The notes under the pieces were generated by a model. The model was given only the letters and a program-made list of their open reading frames with translations, had not been told where the DNA came from and did not search any database. 64,000 nt of DNA from Nemertoderma westbladi (taxonomy: Eukaryota > Xenacoelomorpha > Nemertodermatida > Nemertodermatidae): the NCBI GenBank assembly GCA_032718475.1, contig JAUCBJ010002279.1:1-64000 (forward strand), written 5' to 3'. This document shows, piece by piece, positions 22,661 to 31,622 of this stretch. Within the stretch, counting starts at the first letter, position 1, and the number at the start of each line of letters is the position of its first letter. Position numbers and translations under genes: made by a program.

Positions 22661-22792
22661 GAAGTTTTCGAGTTAGCACTTTATAAATTCTGCTATCGCG
22701 AAATATTCAAAACACACAATATCCAATATGTTATTGTTAGCGGATCCAATTCGCTGCACCACCCAGCGGAAAATGGGGAAAGTTATGGACAC

Positions 22793-22938
22793 GGCAATGT
22801 ATATTGCCCTGGTGTGCTTGTTAGGCGATATTATATTGGTAATATCGCCTATCTAATTATGATTCGTATCATAATTAGATAGGCGATATTACAAATATAA
22901 TATCGCCTAACAAGCACACCAGGGCAATATACATTGCC
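22793..22938. repeat. 146-bp near-perfect palindrome
   Basis: The 71-bp arms 22793-22863 and 22868-22938 are reverse complements with one mismatch; the centre is TCGT (22864-22867). Each arm contains smaller palindromes: GGCAATGTATATTGCC at the outer edge and a GGCGATATTA..TAATATCGCC block inside. It could form a long hairpin or cruciform. No coding content. Confidence 0.93.
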
Positions 22939-23242
22939 GGTTAGAGAGAGAGAGATGTCAGCATATTGGCTCATCTCGGGGGGATGCTACAGTAGCATAA
23001 GGCCACAAGGGAAAATGGGATTGGCCAAGAAGAAACAGATCAACCAGTGGTGGGGAGGTTTACCATTAATTATCGCACATGCATTGGTGGGCCAAACGTA
23101 AATAGGAATGTGTATCCCACGTAATAATAATATATAAATGTTATTCTGTTGATTGTGCCTCAGTTGGCTATGTACTGTAGAGTGTAGAAGTCAAACGGTT
23201 TTCAACCGTCGCCATTAGTGCTATTATTGTGCTGTATTAGGA

Positions 23243-23700
23243 TAAACAACCGGAGGTAAAATTGGATAAACCAATGATGGTAAAGGAGCAGATCATGGCG
23301 ATGAGAAGAGTAGAATCGCAGCAGAAAGCACTAGGGATCGTATGGAACCGGGAGACAGGCGAGTTGGAATACCAGCTGAGCCAGGAGGGTGCCGGGATCC
23401 ATACCAAGGGAGGTTATGTGTCATACATAGCGAGGATTTACGATCCACTATGATTAGATTAGCATCCCCATTGTTTGTCACGGGGAAGCAGATACTCAAG
23501 AAGGTTTACAAGATCAAGGACGACTGGGACGCAGAGGTCCCGATAGAAATAAGTAAACAGTAGTGGGAGAAATGGACAGGGAGCTTAGAAGATATGGGAA
23601 TTTATAGTTAGCCACGTGTATACTTCATGGATGGAGACATTAGTGAATTGGAACTGCATATGTTCTCCGATGCATCCCCTGAACTTAACCCTATTACCAC
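23243..23700 (+). pseudogene. BEL/Pao pol fragment (RT to RNase H region)
   Basis: Translation from about 23262 gives KALGIVWNRETGELEYQ and YVSYIARIYDPL. After a frameshift near 23450 it gives LASPLFVTGKQILKKVYKIK and WDAEVPIE, then after an in-frame stop ELELHMFSDASPE. ALGI.W, the IYDPLG..SP block and the F.DAS motif are characteristic of the BEL/Pao segment linking RT to RNase H. It is on the opposite strand to the BEL/Pao copy at the left edge and covers part of what that copy lacks. At least two inactivating changes are present, and it ends at the poly(G) tract. Confidence 0.75.
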
Positions 23701-23729
23701 TGGGGTGTTTAGACCATTAGCAGCACTGG

Positions 23730-23730
<1 letters not shown>

Positions 23731-23760
<30 letters not shown>
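23731..23760. repeat. Poly(G) tract, 30 bp
   Basis: Thirty consecutive G; the longest homopolymer in the window. True length is uncertain because such tracts are often mis-sequenced. Confidence 0.9.
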
Positions 23761-25227
23761 CGATTCAGCCACTGTATTTTTGTAATCAGACAATGAAATC
23801 CTACGAAATTTGGGGTATAGGTGAAAAAATTATCGAAGAACATTTTCAAATGCAAAAAATTTAAATTTCATAAGGTGTTTATAATAATTTTCATGAAAAA
23901 TAGAAGTAGTCACAGGACAAAATATAAAATTTTTGATATTCTAAAAACCATTAGTGTGGCATTGTTAGCTAGAGTTAGTAGGTTTTTCACTACGCTGAAT
24001 CGAATGTGATTTCGAATGCGAGTGTGATATTTAATTTCCGAAAATTGAACTGGATGCTATTTTTCGTGTACCTAAAAAGTGGGCGTGGCACTTCAAATTT
24101 TGAAAAATATTACATTATTACATTTACATAAATATAAATAAACGATATTCGGAAAATGCCCCCAAGTTTTGATTTCAACGCATTTTTATAGGTTTTCTGG
24201 ACCTCTGAATCGATTGAAAGTAATATAAGAAGCCTGAAGACTTGGTGGTTCGTCATTTTTGGTGCACCAAAATCAGGGAGTGGCACTTATTCTAATTTTG
24301 AAAAAGTACACGCCCTAATTTTGGTTCACCAAAATGACGTACCACTACTCCTACATACTTATATAGAGTAGTAGAGTGCTCCGTACGAATCAATAATTAC
24401 GAAATCAATAAAAAAAAGTTAAAAAAAAAAAATTCAAAACTAAAAAAAAATTAAATTTGACTAATTCTCGTAAAAAAAATTGGGCACGTAAATAATGTGG
24501 TTGCATATATAAAGCAATTAAAAACTAGGAAGGTGCGATTCCCCCCCCCCCCCCCCCCCCCCCCCCAGTCGGTATTACGGTTAATAGTTAATTTCAAAAT
24601 AATCTCCGAGGTGTAACACGAATATGGTGTAACATTATGCTACATTACAATGCGGTTATTGGACGTGTACCATGTTATTATGGTATTAGTTAATTAATTA
24701 TGAAAATTCGGACATTCGATTTACATATATTATTTTATCCCATTAGCTTTCTCGTGCAAGAAGATATAGACATTATTGTATTCAGCTTTGCACAAGCTTT
24801 CGAATCACATATTAAATCTTCGTAATATGAGAAAGTCAATATTTTCAATATTCAATATTTGCAGCCTGAAAAATCCTCTTTCTCATAGAGAAGATAAAAC
24901 AATCTTGAACCGATTACAAATAAAGACATTTTTGTATATTAGCAGCTTGGCGTTAATTCAAATATTATTTACAATTATCAATAAGATAAAACACAGAGCT
25001 GGTACATAATCCAAGTTTTATCTAGAAGATAAAATGATCTGTAACTTGTAATAAGTCAAGGGTCTACTAATTATAATCAGTATTTGAACAGTGAGATGAA
25101 AGAAATGAGATTATTTAACCAATGTTGAATATTACGTTATAGTAGAAAGTTGTATAAACTATAATATATTAATATAAAACAAAAATAAAAAATTAATAAT
25201 TATTAAACATAAATACAAAACATTTGC
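23761..25227. other. AT-rich intergenic sequence
   Basis: No gene recognised. There are A-rich stretches at 24411-24460 and direct repeats of a GTGGCACTT..AATTTTGAAAAA theme at 24090-24310. Some short frames are open, but none has a recognisable composition. Confidence 0.4.
24541..24566. repeat. Poly(C) tract, 26 bp
   Basis: Uninterrupted C run in an AT-rich region. Confidence 0.9.
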
Positions 25228-25267
25228 TATAAATACTGGCGAATTTGGTGATTTAGTTGTTTCAGTC
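25228..25267 (+). promoter_or_regulatory. Putative core promoter of the SDR gene (TATA box and Inr)
   Basis: TATAAATA at 25228-25235 is followed about 35 bp later by TTCAGTC (25261-25267), which fits the arthropod-style initiator TCAGTY. The spacing is slightly long but acceptable. It would give a 5' UTR of about 100 nt before the ATG at 25363. Confidence 0.5.
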
Positions 25268-25362
25268 GTTAATTTAAGGCCTATTGTTAATTTGTAATCA
25301 AGTTTTTATTAAGGTATCATCTTCGCGTTTGGTGATTCTAAATTAAACTAACAATAGAAACA

Positions 25363-26187
25363 ATGGGTAGATTAGATGGGTCAGTTGCATGGATTGGGGG
25401 CGGAGCTTCTGGGATTGGCGAGGCAACTGCTGAATTGTTTGCAGCTGAAGGGGCTAAAGTAGCTATTGTTGATATGCAGAAGGTGTCAGGGGAATTACTG
25501 GCTGAAAAGATACGAAGAATAGGAGGGAACGCGATATTCTTAGAGTGCGATGTTACTATTGGTGAGCGGGTTAAGGAGACCATCAATGAAACTGTAGCTA
25601 AGTTCGGTGGTCTTAACATTGTTATTAACTGTCAGGGTGTGTTCCATATGGGTTCGCTACACGAATACGAAGAGGCTAATTGGAATCGATTGATGGATGT
25701 AAATCTTAAGTCCATGTTTCTTTCCTTCAAACACGCTTTCCTACATCTTGAGAAGAACAGTCGTAGTTACGTCGTGAACGTTGGCTCCGAGAACAGTTTC
25801 ACTGGACAACAACTCACTGCTAGTTACGTCGTATCCAAACACGCCGTCCTCGGTCTGTCTCGGAACATTGCCTTAGACTATGCCGTCTATGGCCTCCGGT
25901 GCAACTGCGTGTGCCCAGGGGTAGTTAACACCCCGATGCAGAGACTTCATATGAAAAGTCTTCCTGAAGGCGCTTTGGATGGCAGGTTGCTTCGAGTCCC
26001 AATGGGAGTTATATTGCAGCCAATGGATGTGGCGAAGAGTATATTATATTTGTCGTGTGAAGATTCTTCAGGGGTAACCGGAACATCTCTTGTCGTGGAT
26101 GGGGGATGCCTTGCGGCAGCGGAATGGAACCGAACAGAAGATACAAAGTTCATGACATCGCCGTATGGTGGTGGAAATCAAATATAA
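25363..26187 (+). CDS. Short-chain dehydrogenase/reductase (classical SDR), intronless
   Basis: A 274-residue single-exon protein of the usual classical-SDR length. The Rossmann glycine motif is at 12-19 (GGGASGIG). Asp37 at the end of the second strand (VAIVD) predicts NAD(H) rather than NADP(H). INCQG (88-92) stands in for the usual NNAG. The catalytic tetrad is present: Asn114 (MDVNLKS), Ser142 (NVGSENS), Tyr155 and Lys159 (YVVSK), with the expected 13-residue Ser-Tyr spacing. CPGVVNTP (184-191) matches the PG motif after strand 6, and VVDGG (244-248) the C-terminal end. There is no signal peptide, so it is probably cytosolic. The substrate cannot be told; SDRs with this shape oxidise alcohols or reduce ketones. 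It has its own TATA box and poly(A) signal. Confidence 0.92.
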   Translation: MGRLDGSVAWIGGGASGIGEATAELFAAEGAKVAIVDMQKVSGELLAEKIRRIGGNAIFLECDVTIGERVKETINETVAKFGGLNIVINCQGVFHMGSLHEYEEANWNRLMDVNLKSMFLSFKHAFLHLEKNSRSYVVNVGSENSFTGQQLTASYVVSKHAVLGLSRNIALDYAVYGLRCNCVCPGVVNTPMQRLHMKSLPEGALDGRLLRVPMGVILQPMDVAKSILYLSCEDSSGVTGTSLVVDGGCLAAAEWNRTEDTKFMTSPYGGGNQI

Positions 26188-26225
26188 AAATCAGTAGCTA
26201 GAATAAGTTGTCTTATCACCTTCGA

Positions 26226-26231
26226 AATAAA
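26226..26231 (+). terminator. Poly(A) signal AATAAA of the SDR gene
   Basis: AATAAA 39 bp after the stop codon, followed by T-rich sequence. Confidence 0.7.
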
Positions 26232-27200
26232 CTTTTTGCATATTGAACTAACTGGCGATCAGATCACAGTGATGGCAATATCACACCAATTTCATTTACC
26301 ATTGGTTTTAATTACCCAGGAACCCGATAATATCATTAATTATGGAAAATAATCTGTAAAGGTGTTTCACCGGACCGACACTCACTGCTATTACCTTATC
26401 GTCGTAGATTACTTTCCAACTTTCGTCATTTCTGCCTCGACTAAAACGCAGTTCTTTTTCTTTATTAAATTACCAGTTTTGGCACTCTCCCTACCAAATT
26501 CTAGACTTATGGACAATAGGCGTATAATACAGTATAGGTTACCATTCTATCTGGGGAGCACAGGTCAAACCTGTGTGGGGGGGGGGAACCCATAACTGGG
26601 ATTCGGGGGCATACATCAAAGTGGGAGTTAATTTATAGTACAGTAGTTAAAGTAAAATCAATATTGTTTAAAGGTGTGTGGGGCGAGCCACAAAGTTGGC
26701 GGAGCCTTGGCAAATTGACTGTTAGGAGGTGGACTCGTAACATTTGCTGCAGTTTAATTTTATATACATGATTCTATATTGTACATGCTTTTCTATACGT
26801 ATATCTTTAAAATATTCCGTTGTTGAATTTCTTAAAGAAATTATAATTATATCTAGTCATATTGGAACTTATATTCTTTCATATTCACGTACACTTTTGA
26901 ACTAATTTAATGAAATCACTACGATATCTATGATTTTCGAGTACTATTAATTATCATGCCATCATCTCAGAACATTATCCTTGGCCTATTATCACCTCAC
27001 AGTTCCTTTCCCTATTATTATTGATCCCATGTGTCCTATTAACTCAGGTCCTACTATTTGTCCCACTATTTATGTTACGCCGAAAATATATTCTTAAACA
27101 TAAAGGGTGTGTCATTCTTTGTATTGAGTGTGATGGCTCTGTTGATAAGTTAGATATATTTTATCTACAATGTAACAACTAACTATATATCTATCTATTC
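26232..27200. other. Intergenic sequence with a solo MITE end
   Basis: TGTGGGGCGAGCCACAAAG at 26677, continuing to GTTAGGAGGTGG at 26734, matches the MITE terminus seen at 14808-15291; no inverted partner was found. A 13-bp G run is at about 26576. Otherwise AT-rich with no gene. Confidence 0.5.
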
Positions 27201-27206
27201 CTTTAG

Positions 27207-27404
27207 CCCGTGGAACATCCCCACGGAGGTGGTAACCATCACCATATCGGTAAACCGTCGACCGTTCGTCCTTCTACCTCCGCGGGAAGGAAAGTCGGTC
27301 TGATTGCTGCACGACGAACAGGCAGACTACGGGGAATCAAAAAAACAGGACACCAAAAGGGACGACTAGCCAATACGAGCCGAGAGAAGACGCGGTTGGC
27401 ATAG
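27207..27404 (+). pseudogene. RPL8: Orphan last exon of ribosomal protein uL2 (RPL8)
   Basis: A polypyrimidine stretch and CTTTAG acceptor (27201-27206) precede an exon in phase 0. It encodes [18 protein letters not shown], then [19 protein letters not shown], the highly conserved uL2/RPL8 C-terminus with the HPHGGGNH peptidyl-transferase-proximal motif. After RLRG the sequence ([15 protein letters not shown]...) does not look like the usual short RPL8 tail. No other RPL8 exon is visible upstream, where the SDR gene ends about 1 kb away. I infer a partial gene duplication that kept its acceptor. It could still be a real terminal exon if upstream exons lie beyond the SDR gene, or a retained domain in another transcript. 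Confidence 0.7.
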
Positions 27405-27621
27405 TAACTCTGTAAACTATTCTGGGCGTAGCTTACATTTATTTGACGCTCGTTTAATATTTGCGGCAATTGGATTGTAAATTCCAGCAATCCAAAAATA
27501 TAGATTCTATAAAATATACGTAGAATTTAAGAATATCATGACATAGTATTTTTTATTTACCTTCTAGTTTTATGCTAAAATTTGTAGAAATCGGAAGTAT
27601 AACTCCAGAATGAATCAGATA

Positions 27622-28270
27622 GTGATTTAGTATTCTAGAACCGGAAAGTTGACCACCAATAGTCTGTGATTTAGTATTCTAGAACAGGTAAGTTGACCAC
27701 TAATAGTCTGTGATTTAGTATTCTAGAACCGGTAAGTTGACCACTAATAGTCTGTAATTTAGTATTCTAGAACCGGTAAGTTGACCACTAATAGTCTGTG
27801 ATTTAGTAGTCTACAAACCGGTAAGTTGACCACTAATAGTCTGTGATTTAGTATTCTAGAACCGGTAAGTTGACCACTAATAGTCTGTGATTTAGTATTC
27901 TAGAACCGGTAAGTTGACCACTAATAGTCTGTGAATTAGTATTCTAGAACCGGTAAGTTGACCACTAATAGTCTGTGATTTAGTATTCTAGAACCGGTAA
28001 GTTGACCACTAATAGTCTGTGATTTAGTATTCTAGAACCGGTAAGTTGACCACTAATAGTCTGTGATTTAGTATTCTAGAACCGGTAAGTTGACCACTAA
28101 TAGTCTGTGATTTATTATTCTAGAACCGGTAAGTTGACCACTAATAGTCTGTGATTTATTATTCTAGAACCGGTAAGTTGACCACTAATAGTCTGCGGTT
28201 TAGTATTCTAGAACCGGTAAGTTGACCACTAATAGTCTGTGATTTAGTATTCTAGAACCGGTAAGTTGAC
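27622..28270. repeat. 44-bp satellite array, left part (about 15 copies)
   Basis: The unit contains TTAGTATTCTAGAACCGGTA, AGTTGACCACTAA and TAGTCTGTG. GTGATTT recurs every 44 bp (27622, 27666, and on). Copies differ by only one or two bases. The array stops at TTGAC (28270), where a LINE begins, and resumes at 31623. Confidence 0.95.
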
Positions 28271-28514
28271 AGAGAAGAAAGAAGAACCAACCTGTTGAAA
28301 TGTAAAAAGACACTAAAGATTGCTACAATGAACGCACGCACGCTGAAAGCACAGAGCAAACAGGGTGACATGGTCGCTCTGGCAATGGAATATAACATCG
28401 ACATCATCTGCATCCAAGAACATCGGATTTGTCATGAAGACACTGCCATGAAGTACAATTTATTATAAAATGGCAGCTGTCTTTGAAATTAATACTCCAT
28501 ATCTCAAGAACCTG

Positions 28515-28567
28515 TGGCCTAGTGGTTGTAGTCTCGGCTTCCGCCTCGAGGTCCCAGGTTCGAATCC
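28515..28567 (+). promoter_or_regulatory. Internal Pol III promoter (A and B boxes), tRNA-like
   Basis: TGGCCTAGTGG (28515-28525) fits the tRNA A box. GGTTCGAATCC (28557-28567) is a perfect B box. The 42-bp spacing is within the range for tRNA-derived SINEs. The flanks do not close a good acceptor stem, so this is not a functional tRNA gene. Confidence 0.8.
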
Positions 28568-28570
28568 GAC

Positions 28571-28613
28571 ACCACGCTGATGAGACCCAGTAAGGTCGAA
28601 ACGCGTACGTGGT
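28571..28613 (+). ncRNA. Type I hammerhead ribozyme motif with minimal stem III
   Basis: Stem I pairs ACCACG (28571-28576) with CGTGGT (28608-28613), six perfect pairs. The conserved CTGATGA box is at 28577-28583. Stem II is GACC (28584-28587), loop CAGTAA, GGTC (28594-28597). The GAAA box is at 28598-28601. Stem III is only ACGCGT (28601-28606), a self-complementary hexamer. The cleavage triplet reads GTA, with predicted cleavage after A28607. All invariant core bases are present. Hammerheads with such short stem III are known in Penelope-like elements, newt satellite and animal retrozymes. They work best as dimers, and the palindromic ACGCGT would let two copies pair. It lies 3 bp after the B box of a tRNA-like promoter, so Pol III transcripts would include it. 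Confidence 0.85.
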
Positions 28614-31600
28614 TTGGAGAGATATGAGATATTAATTTCAAGAAAAAATTACGCGATTCCTAAATTTGTACACTACCCGGTTAAAAAGTACGCATGTGAT
28701 GGGATTAGTCCTACAATTGCGCCAATAAAAGATAAGTTATTTTCGGTAAAATAACCTTATCATTCGAGGTTAAGACCCCTAGATCCCTTCTTATAATAAA
28801 ATGTATAATAACAAACACCTCGAAAAATACAGCTTGCCAACACATTGTTACTATCAATAATCATGAAGTACAATGACATTGGAAATGGATGGACGTTAGT
28901 AACAAGCTCAGCAGTAAGAAACTCGGCCAATGCATCAATTGGTGGAGTAGGAATTCTGCGAAGCCCATTTGCACTTAAGACCCTAAACAACATCGAATCT
29001 ATAAATTCCAGGGTTATGATCGCAACATTTGATGGGAATCCCAAGACAACAGTTATATGTTGCTACAGTCCAACCAATGCATCAGAGCCAGAACAAGCAG
29101 TCAAGTTTTATGAAGAACTGACTGGACTTATTAAGGACATGCCGAAACACAATGTTAAAGTCATTGCTGGTGACCTGAATGCGCAAATTGGCCCAGAAGA
29201 CATCAAGGGTTACACCTATAACACCAGTTCTAACAGAAATGGGTACTTACTTTTAGACCTAATGGAAGAATGTGAATTGATACCAACAAACAACACATTC
29301 GAAAAGAGTAAGGGGAAGCTATGGACCTTTCAATACCCTAATGGAACCAAAGCACAACTGGATTACATCCTTATAAACAAAAAGTGGAGAAATAGCATGA
29401 TCAACTGCGAGGCATACAGCTCGTTCAACCTAATTGGTTCGGACCACAGAATTGTGACTGCAGAGATCAGACTCAGTTTGAGAGCCAGCAAACCCAGGAC
29501 AAGCAAGCAAATCAACTATGACTGGGAGAAACTCAGAACTGACAATGCTGTAAAGGATGCTTATACAGTAGAAGTTCAAAACCGCTTTGAAGCACTTCAG
29601 TCAATGGATGAATACCAATCCACCGATTCAATATACCAGAATATAATAACAGCCCACAAGGAATCAGCTAAGAGGCATATCCCCCAGAAACCTAAACGAA
29701 AACAGTATGTGCCATGGCAAAACTCTGAGGTTACTTGTAAGAGAGAAGATCTTAAGATAGCCTGCAAAGTTAAAACCGAACAACCAACAACCGAAAACAT
29801 TAACAAGGTTGAGAAAGCTAAGGACGATCTTAAATTGGCCTACAACATCAGCCAGGAAAAGTACATACAGGATAAAACTGAAGCAATTACAACTGCTCAC
29901 ATACAGCAACAATCAAGACTTACCTGGCAAACTGTAAATGAGGTATCTGGTCGGAAAAGTTGTGCAAAGGGGCGCCTCAAAGCCGATAGTCATGAAGAAC
30001 GTGTTGGGAAGTGGAAAAATCACTTCAGCAACTTGCTTGGGCAGCCACCAAACATCGAGGTCAGCCCTACAAGGAAAATACTGTATATGACAAGACCCTA
30101 CCTATAGAAACAGGGGACTTCACACCTGCCGAACTCCAAAGAAGCATTAAAAGCATGTCCAATAATAAAGCGAGTGGATTAGATGAAATCCCAGCGGAGG
30201 TATGGAAAACCGGAGTGCTAAATAGACCATTATTGAATGTTTGCAACCGGATGTTAAAAGGGGAAAAGCCACCACCAATTTGGACTAAAGGTCAACTAAA
30301 GCCTCTCCCCAAGAAAGGAGACCTCGGCATACCAACAAACTATCGTGGGCTTGTGGTAGCTGCCAAAATATACAATAAAATGATTCTATATAGGATTAGG
30401 CCTCACATAGAGAAACTACTGCGTAAGAGCCAAAACGGATTTCGACCAAGTAGATCAACAATAGCTCAGATACTTGCACTACGGAGACTGATTGAAGGAA
30501 TTAAGTCAAAGAATCTCCCCGCAGTCATGACTTTTGTGGACTTCAAGAAGGCATTCGACTCCATCCATAGAGGTAAAATGCTTGAAATCCTAAGAGCTTA
30601 TGAAATACCAGAAGTAATTGTTGCTGGCATTGGATTGTTATATTGTGACACAGAAGCGCAGGTACTCTCACCAGATGGTGAAACTGAGTTTTTCTCAATC
30701 CTGGCTGGCGTACTGCAAGGTGACACATTAGCACCATTACTATTTGTAATTGTGCTGGATTACGCAATGAGGACGGCCACAAAGGGTGAAGATCTGGGAT
30801 TCACACTTCAAGAACGCAGAAGTAGTAGATATCCGGCAACTACAGTCACAGACACCGACTTTGCGGATGACATCGCCCTGCTCTCTAATACGCTAGCAGA
30901 TGCACAGCTTCTACTAAATAAAGTGGAGAGGGCTGCTAAGGAAGTTGGATTGCATATAAATGCTACCAAGACCGAATTCATGACCTTTAATGTTGATGGA
31001 AACTTGACAACCATTGATAATAATCAACTAAGGAAGGTCGATGACTTCCAGTACCTTGGATCATGGATAGAGAGTAGCAAAAAGGACATAGAAGTTAGGA
31101 AAGCAAAGGCTTGGGTAGCTCTATCAAAAATGGATACCATCTGGAAATCAGATCTCTCCAGGCACCTGAAGACTAAGTTCTTTCGAGCCACAGTGGAAAG
31201 TGTATTTTTATACGGGGGTGAGACCTGGACACTGACTAAATCACTTGAACAACGAATTGATGGTTGCTACACAAGACTACTAAGGGCAGCCCTAAACATC
31301 AGCTGGAGACAACACATGACAAACGCCGAGCTTTATGGTACAATACCACCTGTATGAACCACCCTCCGTGAACGCAGATTAAGATTCAGTGGGCACTGCT
31401 GGCGAAGTAAAGACGAGGTCATACCAGATCTACTTCTCTGGCAACCAACTCATGGAAAGCGTAGTCGTGGACGATCGGCCATAACATATATAGATCAACT
31501 TGAAAGGGATACTGAACTTGGGAGAAACGAAATTGCGACAACTATGGAGAATCGGGAAGCCTGGAAGGATCTCATTTCCACTGTCCGAGTTCGCTCGACC

Positions 31601-31622
31601 TACTGTAGTGGTAGTAGTAAGA

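Larger units (their letters stand above)
20320..22737. mobile_element. Inverted-repeat element carrying a LINE
   Basis: 20449-20520 (TAACATATTGGATAGTGTG.. to TAAAGTGCTAACTCGAAGAC) and 22664-22733 are inverted, imperfect copies about 70 bp long. A direct, diverged copy of the AAAGTGCTAACTC block also occurs at about 20330-20410. A CR1-like LINE fragment lies between them. I infer a non-autonomous DNA element into which a LINE inserted. No transposase or clear target duplication was seen. Confidence 0.55.
28460..28861 (+). mobile_element. 402-bp tRNA-like retroelement with hammerhead ribozyme, 13-bp TSD
   Basis: The LINE sequence CATGAAGTACAAT occurs at 28447-28459 and again at 28862-28874. 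The LINE protein reads through if the DNA between is removed, so 28460-28861 is an insertion with a 13-bp target-site duplication, typical of retroposition. It contains a Pol III A-box-like (28515-28525) and B-box (28557-28567) pair, a type I hammerhead motif (28571-28613), inverted repeats around that core, and a further hairpin (28731-28761). It has no coding capacity. SINE-like and retrozyme-like features are combined. The orientation is set by the Pol III boxes. Confidence 0.88.
28328..31610 (+). pseudogene. RTE-like endonuclease-reverse transcriptase, disrupted
   Basis: The frame opens at 28328 with MNARTLKAQSKQGDM and IDIICIQEHRICHED. It is split by the 402-bp insertion and continues from 28862 with endonuclease motifs GDLNAQIG, LDYILINKKWR and GSDHRIV, the family often annotated as craniofacial-development-protein-2-like. 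RT follows: NKASGLDEIP, NGFRPSRSTIAQI, FVDFKKAFDSIHR, GVLQGDTLAPLLF, FADDIALLS (about 30863) and YLGSWIESS. The C-terminal RLRFSGHCWR block is after a frameshift near 31345. A short insertion near 30085 also shifts the frame, as seen against the 18.9-kb copy. Apart from these few lesions the coding sequence is well preserved. Confidence 0.87.
28271..31622 (+). mobile_element. RTE-like LINE (family A), near full length, inserted in the satellite
   Basis: The satellite breaks after TGAC (28267-28270) and resumes with TGAC (31623-31626), giving a probable 4-bp or slightly longer target duplication. The element starts at AGAGAAGAAAG and ends in a short GTAGTAGTAAGA tail. It has one endonuclease-RT frame without an ORF1, as in RTE-type LINEs. 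A 402-bp element has inserted near the 5' end (28460-28861). Confidence 0.85.

Noticed and set aside
27622-28270. CRISPR-like array
   Set aside because: The 44-bp units are contiguous with no unique spacers, in animal DNA; it is a simple satellite.
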